From contig NZ_JNWV01000083.1 in NCBI RefSeq assembly GCF_000716535.1, positions 1 through 11,648 of the forward strand: 11,648 nt of DNA, written 5' to 3'. The translations under genes were made by a program, and so were the position numbers. The notes under the pieces were generated by a model, which was not told where the DNA came from, ran no database searches, and was given only the letters and a program-made list of their open reading frames with translations. The stretch comes from Streptomyces flaveolus. Its GTDB lineage: Bacteria; Actinomycetota; Actinomycetes; Streptomycetales; Streptomycetaceae. Of this stretch, positions 1-5,571 are shown one piece after another. Each line of letters opens with the position of its first letter. Positions within the stretch are counted from its first letter, which is position 1.

Positions 1-87
1 GAACGCGATCCCCGCAACTACCTGGCCTTTCTCGGACTCGCCGCCGCCCTCTGCTGCTACAAGCGACTCATCCGCCTCACCACGTAG
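1..87 (+). pseudogene. IS5-type transposase, C-terminal end (enters from left edge)
   Basis: The open frame from base 1 ends at TAG 85-87 and encodes 28 residues, including NYLAFLGLAAALCCYKRL. This resembles the final helix of IS5-family DDE transposases, where an aromatic 'NYLAFLHLACALICYRRL'-like tail follows the catalytic Glu. None of the DDE residues lie in the window, so whether the gene is intact to the left cannot be told. The stop is followed almost at once (by base 98) by sequence belonging to an unrelated transposase, so the element must end within about 10 bp of its stop codon or be truncated. Family assignment rests on the short tail only. Confidence 0.7.
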
Positions 88-97
88 GACACGGTCT

Positions 98-422
98 AAG
101 AACGCCGGGCGCGAATGGCGGCCCGGAGGGCAGCCCGTGAGGGTCAAGACGCATGACTTTGCCGGCCAGGCCGAGAAAGCGATTCCGTACGGAATCTATG
201 ACATAGCGGCGAACACCGGCTGGGTCAGCATCGGCACCGATCACGACACCGCGGCGTTCGCCGTCGCCTCGATCCGCCGCTGGTGGGAGGCCCGCGGCTG
301 GCACGACTACCCCCGCGCCCGCCGGCTGCTGATCACTGCCGACGGCGGGGGCTCCAACGGCTACCGCACCCGCGGCTGGAAGACCCAGCTCGCCAGCCTC
401 GCTGCCGAGACCGGCCTTGCGT
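98..422 (+). pseudogene. ISAzo13-family transposase, internal fragment
   Basis: In one frame the segment encodes NAGREWRP, then VKTHDF, AIPYGIYDIAANTGWVSIG, TDHDTAAFAV, SIRRWW and LLITADGGGSNGYRTR. These are hallmarks of the catalytic core of ISAzo13-type transposases, with the D of TADGGGSNGYR the likely second acidic residue. The family is normally around 400 residues or more; about 108 are present. The N-terminal part is missing at the junction with the IS5-type tail. The match ends near WKTQLASLAAETGLA, before the family's usual ITVCHFPPGTSKWNKIEHR stretch, so the final catalytic residue is gone. A GTG at 137 could start translation, but the product would be non-functional. An inactive relic. 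Confidence 0.85.
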
Positions 423-592
423 TGGGCTTCGCGGTTGATGGCGCTGCACTGGTCGCGGGCCGCATCGATGGCCTTGCCCTCGTATCTCACGATGTCCGGG
501 TTGGCCGCAGCCAGGGCTCGAAGCAGCGCCTCGCGCTGGGCTGCTCGGAGGGACCTGGCATGCCGTGTGCCGAAGTGTGACGGACGCCAACT
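423..592 (-). pseudogene. Unidentified minus-strand coding remnant
   Basis: After the ISAzo13 similarity stops, the minus strand is open in one frame from just inside a TAG at 593-595 down to about 423. It encodes an alanine/arginine-rich helical-looking peptide containing RAAQREALLRALAAANPDIV and YEGKAIDAARDQCSAINREA. Its composition is more protein-like than the opposing frames and third positions are G/C rich. I do not recognise the family. It is probably the end of another gene cut by the rearrangement that truncated the ISAzo13 transposase. It could be a chance open frame in GC-rich DNA. Confidence 0.25.
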
Positions 593-611
593 CTACCAGC
601 CATTGCGGCAG

Positions 612-641
612 TTGCCCTGGCCCTGCATAATTGATGCGTCA
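612..641 (+). promoter_or_regulatory. Candidate promoter of the secreted-protein gene
   Basis: TTGCCC (612-617) lies 18 bp before GCGTCA (636-641), in the only AT-richer island upstream of the gene. The -10 is poor on its own. The support is comparative: upstream of the decayed paralogue, TTGACC (9855-9860), an 18-bp spacer also ending TTGAT, and TAGGCA (9879-9884) align position for position. The start codon is about 80 bp downstream, so the leader would be long. Confidence 0.35.
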
Positions 642-722
642 AGCAATTAAGCGGGGTGTCGCTGGTGGCCCGGGTGTGCACAGGCGGCGCTGACGCTGGA
701 TAAGTCGCAAAGGAGCGCACAC

Positions 723-1073
723 ATGACCAGTCTCAGGATCAAGCGACTCACGGGTGCTGGCGTCGCTGTTTCCGCGGCGCTGCTGGCGGGCGGAGTTCTC
801 GCTCAGCCTGCCGCAGCGATTGAGCTCCCCTGGGGTCAGGCCAACTTCTACACCGGTGCGAATCTCACCGGGACGGTGTACCCCATTCCGGCCACCGACA
901 CCGAGTGCACGAACCTTCCGGAACCGATGTATTCGGTGGCCAACTTCAAGTACGCCAATGTGGAGACCTACGCCGGCGTGGACTGCACCCACCCACTGGC
1001 CAACGTCACCGGTCTTCACTGGGGGAACGAGCCTAGCGGCATCCGCAGTTACCGCGTTCGCGTGGCCTGGTAA
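723..1073 (+). CDS. Small secreted protein, beta/gamma-crystallin-like or inhibitor-like
   Basis: A 116-residue secreted protein. Residues 1-32 form a Sec signal peptide: basic start (SLRIKRL), hydrophobic core (AGVAVSAALLAGGVLA) and an AxA-type cleavage region (QPAAA). The mature part of about 84 residues begins near IELPWGQANFYTG. It has two cysteines (C62, C88) that could form one disulfide, and aromatic motifs (ANFYTGANLTG, GIRSYRVRVAW) reminiscent of small Streptomyces beta/gamma-crystallin or protease-inhibitor folds. The function is unknown and the fold call is tentative. The start is supported by AAAGGAG at 709-715, 7 nt before ATG. The gene is monocistronic, followed by a strong hairpin. 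A mutated paralogue lies at 9960. Confidence 0.85.
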   Translation: MTSLRIKRLTGAGVAVSAALLAGGVLAQPAAAIELPWGQANFYTGANLTGTVYPIPATDTECTNLPEPMYSVANFKYANVETYAGVDCTHPLANVTGLHWGNEPSGIRSYRVRVAW

Positions 1074-1113
1074 CGGCTTGCTCGGAGCAACCTGCCCGGA
1101 GCCGGACGCGACT

Positions 1114-1153
1114 GCCGTCCGTCCCGCTGATCCGAATCACCGGGACGGACGGC
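1114..1153 (+). terminator. Strong hairpin terminator after the secreted-protein gene
   Basis: GCCGTCCGTCCCG (1114-1126) and CGGGACGGACGGC (1141-1153) are perfect 13-bp complements separated by 14 nt, 41 bp after the TAA. There is no T-tract, as is common for Streptomyces terminators. Confidence 0.8.
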
Positions 1154-1419
1154 CGTGACCTCTTCGTCACATGGGGCTGCGCTCCGGAGCGCGACGATCA
1201 CGGGCCGCTCTCACGGGCGCGCGCCGCACCCGGGAAACGACGCATCGTCAACACCCAAAGCGGGACCGACCGTCTCATGCAACGGCTCGGCGATCCGTCG
1301 CCGGGCCGATAGGTCCCCCGGTGACTGGGCGTCTAGAAGGCCGCAAGCCTGCATGGGGTGCATGGCCCGTTTGAACTCTTGATTGACGTTGGCCCTGGGT
1401 AGAGTCGTGATCGTCGACA
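1154..1419. other. Intergenic DNA, no gene recognised
   Basis: Between the terminator of the secreted-protein gene and the 3' end of the monooxygenase-like remnant I see only low-quality open frames with no start support and no familiar motifs. A TTGATT...TAGAGT pair near 1380-1405 faces no plus-strand gene. Confidence 0.5.
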
Positions 1420-1777
1420 CTACGGAACCTCGGCTCGCGTGAATCCGTGGCTGCGCTCCACTTTCACCACATGCAGTGTGTAGCTCTGGTACCACTCGGC
1501 TCGCCCGCGCTGTTGCGCCGCGCGGTGCTCGAGGTTGGTCCGCCACCGGGTGAGGGCGTCGGCGTCGCGGAAGCAGCCGACGGTGATGCCCAGCCCGCCA
1601 AAAGTCTGCGCGTGGTCCATCCCCAGGAGCCCGGGGACGTCCTTCACCAGGTCATATGTGCGTTGGTCTCGCCGTAGCCGCTCTGCTCCGGGGTCCGCAC
1701 CGTAGTGAAGACAGCCAGGTAGTAAGGGGTTCATATGCCTCGACGGGCACAACAGGCGCAACCGAGTGATCGCTCAT
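1420..1777 (-). pseudogene. Antibiotic-biosynthesis-monooxygenase-like (ferredoxin-like fold) protein, frameshifted
   Basis: Three minus-strand frames together rebuild one small protein. Frame one starts at ATG 1777-1775 (MSDHSVAPVVPVEAYEP). Frame two gives YYLAVFTTVRTPEQSGYGET. Frame three gives YDLVKDVPGLLGMDHAQTF, GGLGITVGCFRDADALTRW and QQRGRAEWYQSYTLHVVKVE, ending at TAG 1422-1420. The pattern of a V-F-T-x-V strand, a 'PGLLGMD' strand and the 'YFRDADALxxWR' helix fits the ABM dimeric alpha/beta-barrel superfamily (about 100 residues). Frame changes fall near 1725-1735 and 1655-1660, so no complete product is made. The start lies directly after the RidA-like remnant on the same strand, suggesting a former two-gene unit. 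The substrate is unknown. Confidence 0.75.
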
Positions 1778-2179
1778 GGCACCACCGTGAGGCGGGATGC
1801 GCCGCCGTGCGTACACCTCTATTTCGATCTTCATCCGCGGGTCGGCGAGACCGCACATGAGCATCGTGGCGGCCGGCTGAACGTCGCCGAAGTAGTGGCG
1901 CAGGACCGGCCAGCAGGGCTCGAAGTCTTCGCGGTCAGGCAGGAAGTAGCGCACCCGCACTACGTCAGTGAGAGTGCACTTCGCCTCGGCCAGCGCGGCC
2001 TCGATGTTGCGCAGGCACTGCTCGGCCTGCACCACCACGTCGTCGGAGATCGTCATCGTGGAGTAGTCGAAGCCGGTCGTCCCGGACACATGCACCCAGT
2101 CGCCGTCGACCACGGCACGGGCATAGCCGATCTGCTCCTCGAAGGTCGAGCCGCTAAGGATCGCGTGTCGCTCTGTTAG
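1778..2179 (-). pseudogene. RidA-family (YjgF/YER057c/UK114) protein, start removed by an insertion sequence
   Basis: Reading leftward from the insertion point at 2179, one frame gives LTERHAILSGSTFEEQIGYA, VVDGDWVHVSGTTGFDYSTM, AEQCLRNIEAALAEAKCTL, FGDVQPAATMLMCGLADP and MKIEIEVYARRR. This is the whole RidA core of about 130 residues. Family members act as trimers, and canonical ones hydrolyse reactive enamine/imine intermediates. The usual Arg in the 'VARLP' position is not evident here (GLADPRMKIEIE), so the activity may be non-canonical. There is no start codon before the insertion-element boundary, only an internal GTG at 2113-2111 that would drop the first strand. The frame has no stop before the downstream monooxygenase ATG; a TGA in another frame overlaps that ATG as ATGA, hinting at lost translational coupling. 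Confidence 0.8.
2175..2179. repeat. Target-site duplication, left copy (GTTAG)
   Basis: GTTAG occurs immediately outside the left inverted repeat and again at 3761-3765 immediately outside the right one. The 4-bp core TTAG fits a YTAR-type target. Confidence 0.75.
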
Positions 2180-2194
2180 CTTGGCGTTTAACCT

Positions 2195-2222
2195 CGCGGG
2201 TCACTCGTCCTGCTGACCCGCG
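2195..2222. repeat. Subterminal hairpin of the IS701-like element
   Basis: CGCGGGTCA (2195-2203) and TGACCCGCG (2214-2222) are perfect complements with a 10-nt loop, just inside the left inverted repeat. It may stop transcription entering from outside the element. Confidence 0.6.
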
Positions 2223-2243
2223 GTTCTTCACGGGACAGCGGAG

Positions 2244-2299
2244 GCGGCCGTTCTCCACGCTTCGAGATGTCGAGTCACAAAGCACGAGAGAACGGCCGC
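2244..2299 (+). promoter_or_regulatory. Inverted repeat covering the transposase start region (IS701-like element)
   Basis: GCGGCCGTTCTC (2244-2255) and GAGAACGGCCGC (2288-2299) form a perfect 12-bp inverted repeat with a 32-nt loop. The right arm ends 5 nt before the transposase ATG at 2305. A transcript reading in from outside could fold and hide the initiation site, while a start inside the left arm would avoid the structure. Confidence 0.6.
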
Positions 2300-2304
2300 T
2301 GCCC

Positions 2305-3752
2305 ATGAGTCTGCCTGTCGGTGTGCCCGGAATCGAGGCGTTGGGTCTGTTGTCCCGCTTTCGGGTCGAGTTCTACGAGTGTCTCTACAAGCGGGCTGAC
2401 GCGCTCTTCGACCTCACCGATGCGGTGCTGTGTGCGGACGGGCCGGTGAAAACCCTGGTCGAGCTCTCCTTGGTGGTCGAGCACCGGCGCGGGCACGGTG
2501 CGCTGTACGCGGCCTTGGACCGTGGCGGGCTGGAGCCGACACGGTTGCTCCGCGCGCTGGCGGGCCTGCCGCTGCCGAAGGCGGCCGACGGGCGGATCGT
2601 GCTTGCCGTGGACGTGTCGCACTGGCTGCGACCCGACGCTTCCACCAGCGGCGACCGGCTCTGCTGTCATGTCTATGGTCGTGGCGACCGCAGCTCGGAC
2701 CAGTTGGTGCCCGGCTGGCCCTACTCCTTCGTCGCGGCCCTGGAGTCCGGCCGCACCTCCTGGGTCGCTCTCCTGGACGCGGTCCGCCTGGGCCCGGCTG
2801 ACGAATCGACGACCGTCACGGCCGTCCAACTCCACGATGTTGTCATGCGGTTGACGAGTGCAAGCCACTGGAGACCAGGCGATCCGGACATTCTGATTGT
2901 GATGGACTCCGGCTACGACGTCGCCTACCTGACCCACGCTCTCGCCGACCTGCCCGTCGTACTGGTCGGGTGCCTGCGCTCGGACCGGGTCATGCTCCGC
3001 GACCCCGGCCCCGCCCGGTCGGGTCCCCGGGGGCGGGCGTCCCCGCCGGCATGGCGGCGTCCTCACGTTCAAGAAGCCCGACAGCTGGCACGAGCCCGAC
3101 GTCACGACCGCCGCGGACACCGCCCACTACGGCACAGCCACCACGACGGCCTGGGACCGGATGCATCCCCGGCTCACGCACCGCGGCCCCTGGCTGGAGC
3201 ACGCCAAGGAAGAACTCCCCGTCCTGCACGGCACGTTGATCCGCCTGCAGGTTGAGCGCCTGCCCGGTGACCGTGACCCGAAACCGGTCTGGCTGTGGTG
3301 CTCGGCCACCGCCGCCGCACCGGCGGACGTGGACCGCTGGTGGCAGTCCTTCCTCCGCCGCTTCGACCTGGAGCACACGTTCCGGCTGATGAAACAGACC
3401 CTGGGCTGAACCGCCCCGAGGGTCAGGAACCCCGACGGCCGACCTGTGGACCTGGCTGATCATCGCCGCCCACACCCAGCTCCGCCTCGCTCGGCCCCTC
3501 GCCGAGGACCTCCGCCGCCCATGGGAACGGCCCGCAGAACCCCGCCGCCTCACCCCCGCCCGAGTCCGCCGGGGGTTTCGCAACGTCCGCGCGGCAGCAG
3601 CCCGCCCGGCAAGCGCGCCAAAACCGTCCCGGCCAGGCCCCGGAAGACGGCCTCCCGGCTCGCAAAACAAGCAATGGGCCAGGCGCCATGACGTTGGCAA
3701 GACCGTCAGACGCGCCGAATCGATCAAGGAACACCAAGCCCAGCGAGGTTGA
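2305..3752 (+). pseudogene. IS701-like/NF041680-type transposase, frameshifted and stopped
   Basis: The first frame (2305 to about 3030) starts MSLPVGVPGIEALG and carries RIVLAVDVSHWLRPDA, with a probable first catalytic Asp, and IVMDSGYDVAYLTHAL, a probable second Asp. The protein continues in a second frame from about 3032 (TFKKPDSWHEPDV, DRMHPRLTH, LPGDRDPKPVWLW, FLRRFDLEHTFRLMKQTLG, with the Glu of DLEHTF as likely third acid), ending at TGA 3407-3409 where relatives continue with Trp. A third frame from about 3441 (LWTWLIIAAHTQLRLARPL, PWERPAEPRRLTPARVRRGF) ends at TGA 3750-3752. The first shift lies in a C/G run near 3020-3035, the second near 3435. The rebuilt protein, about 480 residues, would be full length; this copy cannot make it. 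Confidence 0.85.
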
Positions 3753-3760
3753 ACGCCAAG

Positions 3761-3765
3761 GTTAG
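3761..3765. repeat. Target-site duplication, right copy (GTTAG)
   Basis: Matches 2175-2179. It also abuts the presumed left end of the next element, so TTAG here may additionally be that IS5-type element's target. Confidence 0.65.
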
Positions 3766-3852
3766 AGGCTGTTGCTCTATCGATCTTGGTGGGCGTGAGT
3801 TCGAGGTCGTCGACTCGGTCGGGTGATCTCGTGGTCGGCCGGGCATGGTAGC

Positions 3853-3907
3853 GGGGCCTCCCGCACAGCTCGTGGGTGTCGAATCCAACCGAGCAACAGG
3901 AGGCCCC
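3853..3907 (+). promoter_or_regulatory. Inverted repeat hiding the ribosome site of the IS5-family transposase
   Basis: GGGGCCTCC (3853-3861) pairs perfectly with GGAGGCCCC (3899-3907), a 9-bp stem with a 37-nt loop. The right arm contains most of the Shine-Dalgarno AGGAGG (3898-3903) for the GTG at 3910. Confidence 0.6.
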
Positions 3908-3909
3908 CG

Positions 3910-4671
3910 GTGCTGCAGTCTTCCGTGCCGGCCCCGATGTCGTCCGACTCGGCGTCTGTGTCGCGTGATTGTCTCGCTCACCGGTTCGGGAACGCCGGGG
4001 ACCGGCCGTACAGGCGACCGCAGTATCCGTCGGACATGAGCGCCGCGGAATGGGCCGTCGTGCGTGACGCGATGCCGGTTCCCGGCTGGCTCGAGGGCCG
4101 CGGCGGGCAACCTGAGGGCTATTGCCACCGGCAGATGGTCAACGCGGTGCGCTACCTGGTCGCAGGCGGCATCACCTGGCGGGCGATGCCCGCGGACTTC
4201 CCCGCGTGGGACCGCGTCTATGCCTTCTTCCGGCGCTGGCGGGACAAAGGCCTGACCGCCGAGTTCCACGACCGGCTGCGTGACCGGGTCCGCCAGGCCG
4301 CGGGCAGGGGTGCGGAGCCAACCGCAGCCGTCATCGACGCGCAGTCAGTGACGGCAGCCGCATGGGTGCCAGCCGTGACCAGGGGGTTCGACGGCGGGAA
4401 GAGGGTCAACGGCCGCAAGCGGCACATCGTGGTGGACGCCCTCGGACTGCTGCTGGCCGTGATGGTGACCGCGGCCTCGGTCACCGACCGGGACGCGGGA
4501 CAGACACTCCTGGCCCGACTGCGCGAACGGCACTGGCGCGTCACGCGGGTGTGGGCCGACGGAGGCTACACCGAGCGCCTGGTCGACTTCGCCCGCGACG
4601 CCTCGCGGATCGCGCTGACCGTGGTCAGACGCAATGACGACACCAGCGGTTTCACCGTCCTGCCGAAGAGA
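3910..4671 (+). pseudogene. IS5-family transposase lacking its C-terminus
   Basis: The start is GTG 3910, with AGGAGG at 3898-3903, 6 nt upstream; earlier in-frame ATGs lie inside the leader. Residues 1-254 are collinear with IS5/IS427-type transposases: N-terminal DNA-binding region (MSAAEWAVVRDAMPVP, RYLVAGGITWRAMPADFPAW, FFRRWRDKG), first catalytic Asp D143 in AVIDAQSV, GFDGGKRVNGRKRHIVVD, and second Asp D217 in RVWADGGY. Similarity ends at FTVLPKR. The usual continuation (a 'RRWVVERTFAWL' block with the catalytic Glu, then the C-terminal helices) is replaced by unrelated sequence, although the frame stays open to 4851. Without the Glu the protein cannot catalyse transposition. Confidence 0.85.
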
Positions 4672-4679
4672 CGGCTGGC

Positions 4680-5054
4680 TTTCCGAGTCGCGGGCCGACC
4701 TCGTCATCCGGGTCGCCAGCCTCGAGACGGGCGTGGAGCAAAGGGACGCGCATATCATCGGCCCCGACTTCTTCGACGCGCCACCGCTACCCGGAAATGG
4801 CCTTCCGCTCCACCTCTGCCAGCCACGAAGGCGATGGGAGCTTCCGCATGATCGGGGACCTGACCATCCGCGACACCACCCGGCCCGTCCACCTGCAACT
4901 CGACTACCTCGGATCGGTCCTGGATCCGTTCGAGGTCGCCCGGGACGAGTTCCGCCGCTGGGTCGGCGAGTACGGAGCATGTCCGGCGCGCCCGCCTCAT
5001 CCTCCGGACCATGAGAACGCTCAGCCGCTGGCTACCTGGCCCGACCAGCCGTAG
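4680..5054 (+). pseudogene. YceI-family protein fragment, frameshifted
   Basis: One frame gives ADLVIRVASLETGVEQRDAH and IIGPDFFDA. From about 4782 the next frame continues as YPEMAFRSTSASHEGDGSF, RMIGDLTIRDTTRPVHLQLD and YLGSVLDPF. Together these make the middle of a YceI-like lipocalin-type beta-barrel: the 'ASLxTGxEQRDAH', 'DFFD...YPxMxFRST' and 'GDLTIRDxTRPV' signatures are in order. YceI proteins bind polyisoprenoids or similar lipids and are often secreted or cytoplasmic single-domain proteins of 170-200 residues. The N-terminal third, including any start, is missing because the sequence is joined to the IS5-type transposase. One base is gained or lost at 4780-4782. After SVLDPF the frame continues with sequence I do not recognise, to TAG 5052-5054. 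Confidence 0.8.
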
Positions 5055-5071
5055 GCCGGGGACCGGGCGAT

Positions 5072-5392
5072 TCATCGGACCGGGTCCGGGGGGGGCCGGC
5101 CGGCCTTCTGCACGGCCTGCTGCAGCTCGTACGACCGCGGCACGATCGACACCAGACCCGGACCTTCACCGCTTCGGCCGCCACCGGCTCGGCCGCCTCC
5201 TACACGGCCGCATCCCGCCGCATCACCGGGGACGGCCAAAGCCTCGGCCGGCTCCACCTGAGTGATCACCCGGCGTGCCAACTCTGCCTCGACCACTGCG
5301 GACAGGATTCGGCCCGCCTTCGCCAGAAGCTCCTCCCCCCGCAACCGGGCAGCGGCCACCCTCTCCTCCGGCAACCCCTTCACCGACGCCAC
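5072..5392 (-). pseudogene. Unidentified minus-strand coding-like segment
   Basis: The frame is open through 5392 and encodes a helical, Ala/Glu/Arg-rich stretch: GLPEERVAAARLRGEELLAK, AGRILSAVVEAELARRVITQ and VEPAEALAVPGD. It then degrades into Gly/Arg-rich, non-protein-like sequence before its stop at 5072. Third positions are strongly G/C in the helical part, which supports past coding. The GTG at 5392 has no clear ribosome site and the frame is open further upstream, so this looks like the surviving part of a larger gene. I cannot name the family. Confidence 0.3.
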
Positions 5393-5538
5393 CGGCCACT
5401 TCCGCAGCGTCAGGGACGAACTGATCGCCCGAACGCTCCCACGACGGCACCGGAACCGTGCCGGACCAGCGGAAACTCAGTGATCACATCCGGTAGGACA
5501 ACGGCTCCTCACCGCTGGCCGACCGGACAGCGTCTGCG
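5393..5538. other. Intergenic or degraded DNA
   Basis: No start-supported gene or familiar motif between the unidentified segment and the terminator of the sigma-factor operon. The 5055-5538 interval as a whole looks like rearranged DNA. Confidence 0.4.
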
Positions 5539-5568
5539 CGCGATGAACACCCCAGTGGGGTGATCGCG
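5539..5568 (-). terminator. Hairpin terminator of the sigma factor/CU044_5270 operon
   Basis: CGCGAT (5539-5544) pairs with ATCGCG (5563-5568), and inside them CACCCC (5548-5553) pairs with GGGGTG (5557-5562) around an AGT loop. A 3-nt bulge (GAA) lies on one side. It begins 3 nt after the minus-strand stop codon at 5572. Confidence 0.8.
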
Positions 5569-5571
5569 TTC

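Larger units (their letters stand above)
2180..3760 (+). mobile_element. Complete IS701-like/NF041680-type insertion sequence (1581 bp), inactive
   Basis: The ends are CTTGGCGTTTAACCTCGC at 2180-2197 and its near-perfect inverted copy GCGAGGTTGAACGCCAAG at 3743-3760, with 17 of 18 positions matching. GTTAG directly repeated on both sides marks the insertion. A subterminal 9-bp hairpin (2195-2203 with 2214-2222) lies at the left end and a 12-bp inverted repeat precedes the transposase start. The right inverted repeat overlaps the transposase stop region. The single gene inside is disrupted by two frameshifts and a nonsense change, so the copy cannot move by itself. It inserted beside or within the start of the RidA-like gene. 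Confidence 0.85.
3766..4671 (+). mobile_element. IS5-family element, 3' end missing
   Basis: The left limit is inferred: sequence starting AGGCTGTTGCTC follows TTAG directly and leads into the leader of an IS5-type transposase. The right limit is where transposase similarity stops and YceI-like sequence begins. No right inverted repeat or second target copy is present, so the element lost its 3' part by deletion or recombination. Confidence 0.55.

Noticed and set aside
1380..1405. TTGATT-15 bp-TAGAGT promoter-like pair on the plus strand
   Set aside because: No plus-strand gene follows; it points into the 3' ends of minus-strand remnants.
2275..3120. Long minus-strand frame (281 codons) opposite the IS701-like transposase
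   Set aside because: It mirrors a recognised transposase on the plus strand; the protein is low-complexity and has no motifs. Long antisense frames are expected at this GC content.
1..4671. The IS5 tail at 1-87 as the missing 3' end of the IS5 element at 3766
   Set aside because: The tail (NYLAFLGLAAALCCYKRL) does not fit the subgroup of the 3910 transposase, which normally ends with a 'RLSMTMLMSRRL'-like helix. They are probably different IS5 groups.
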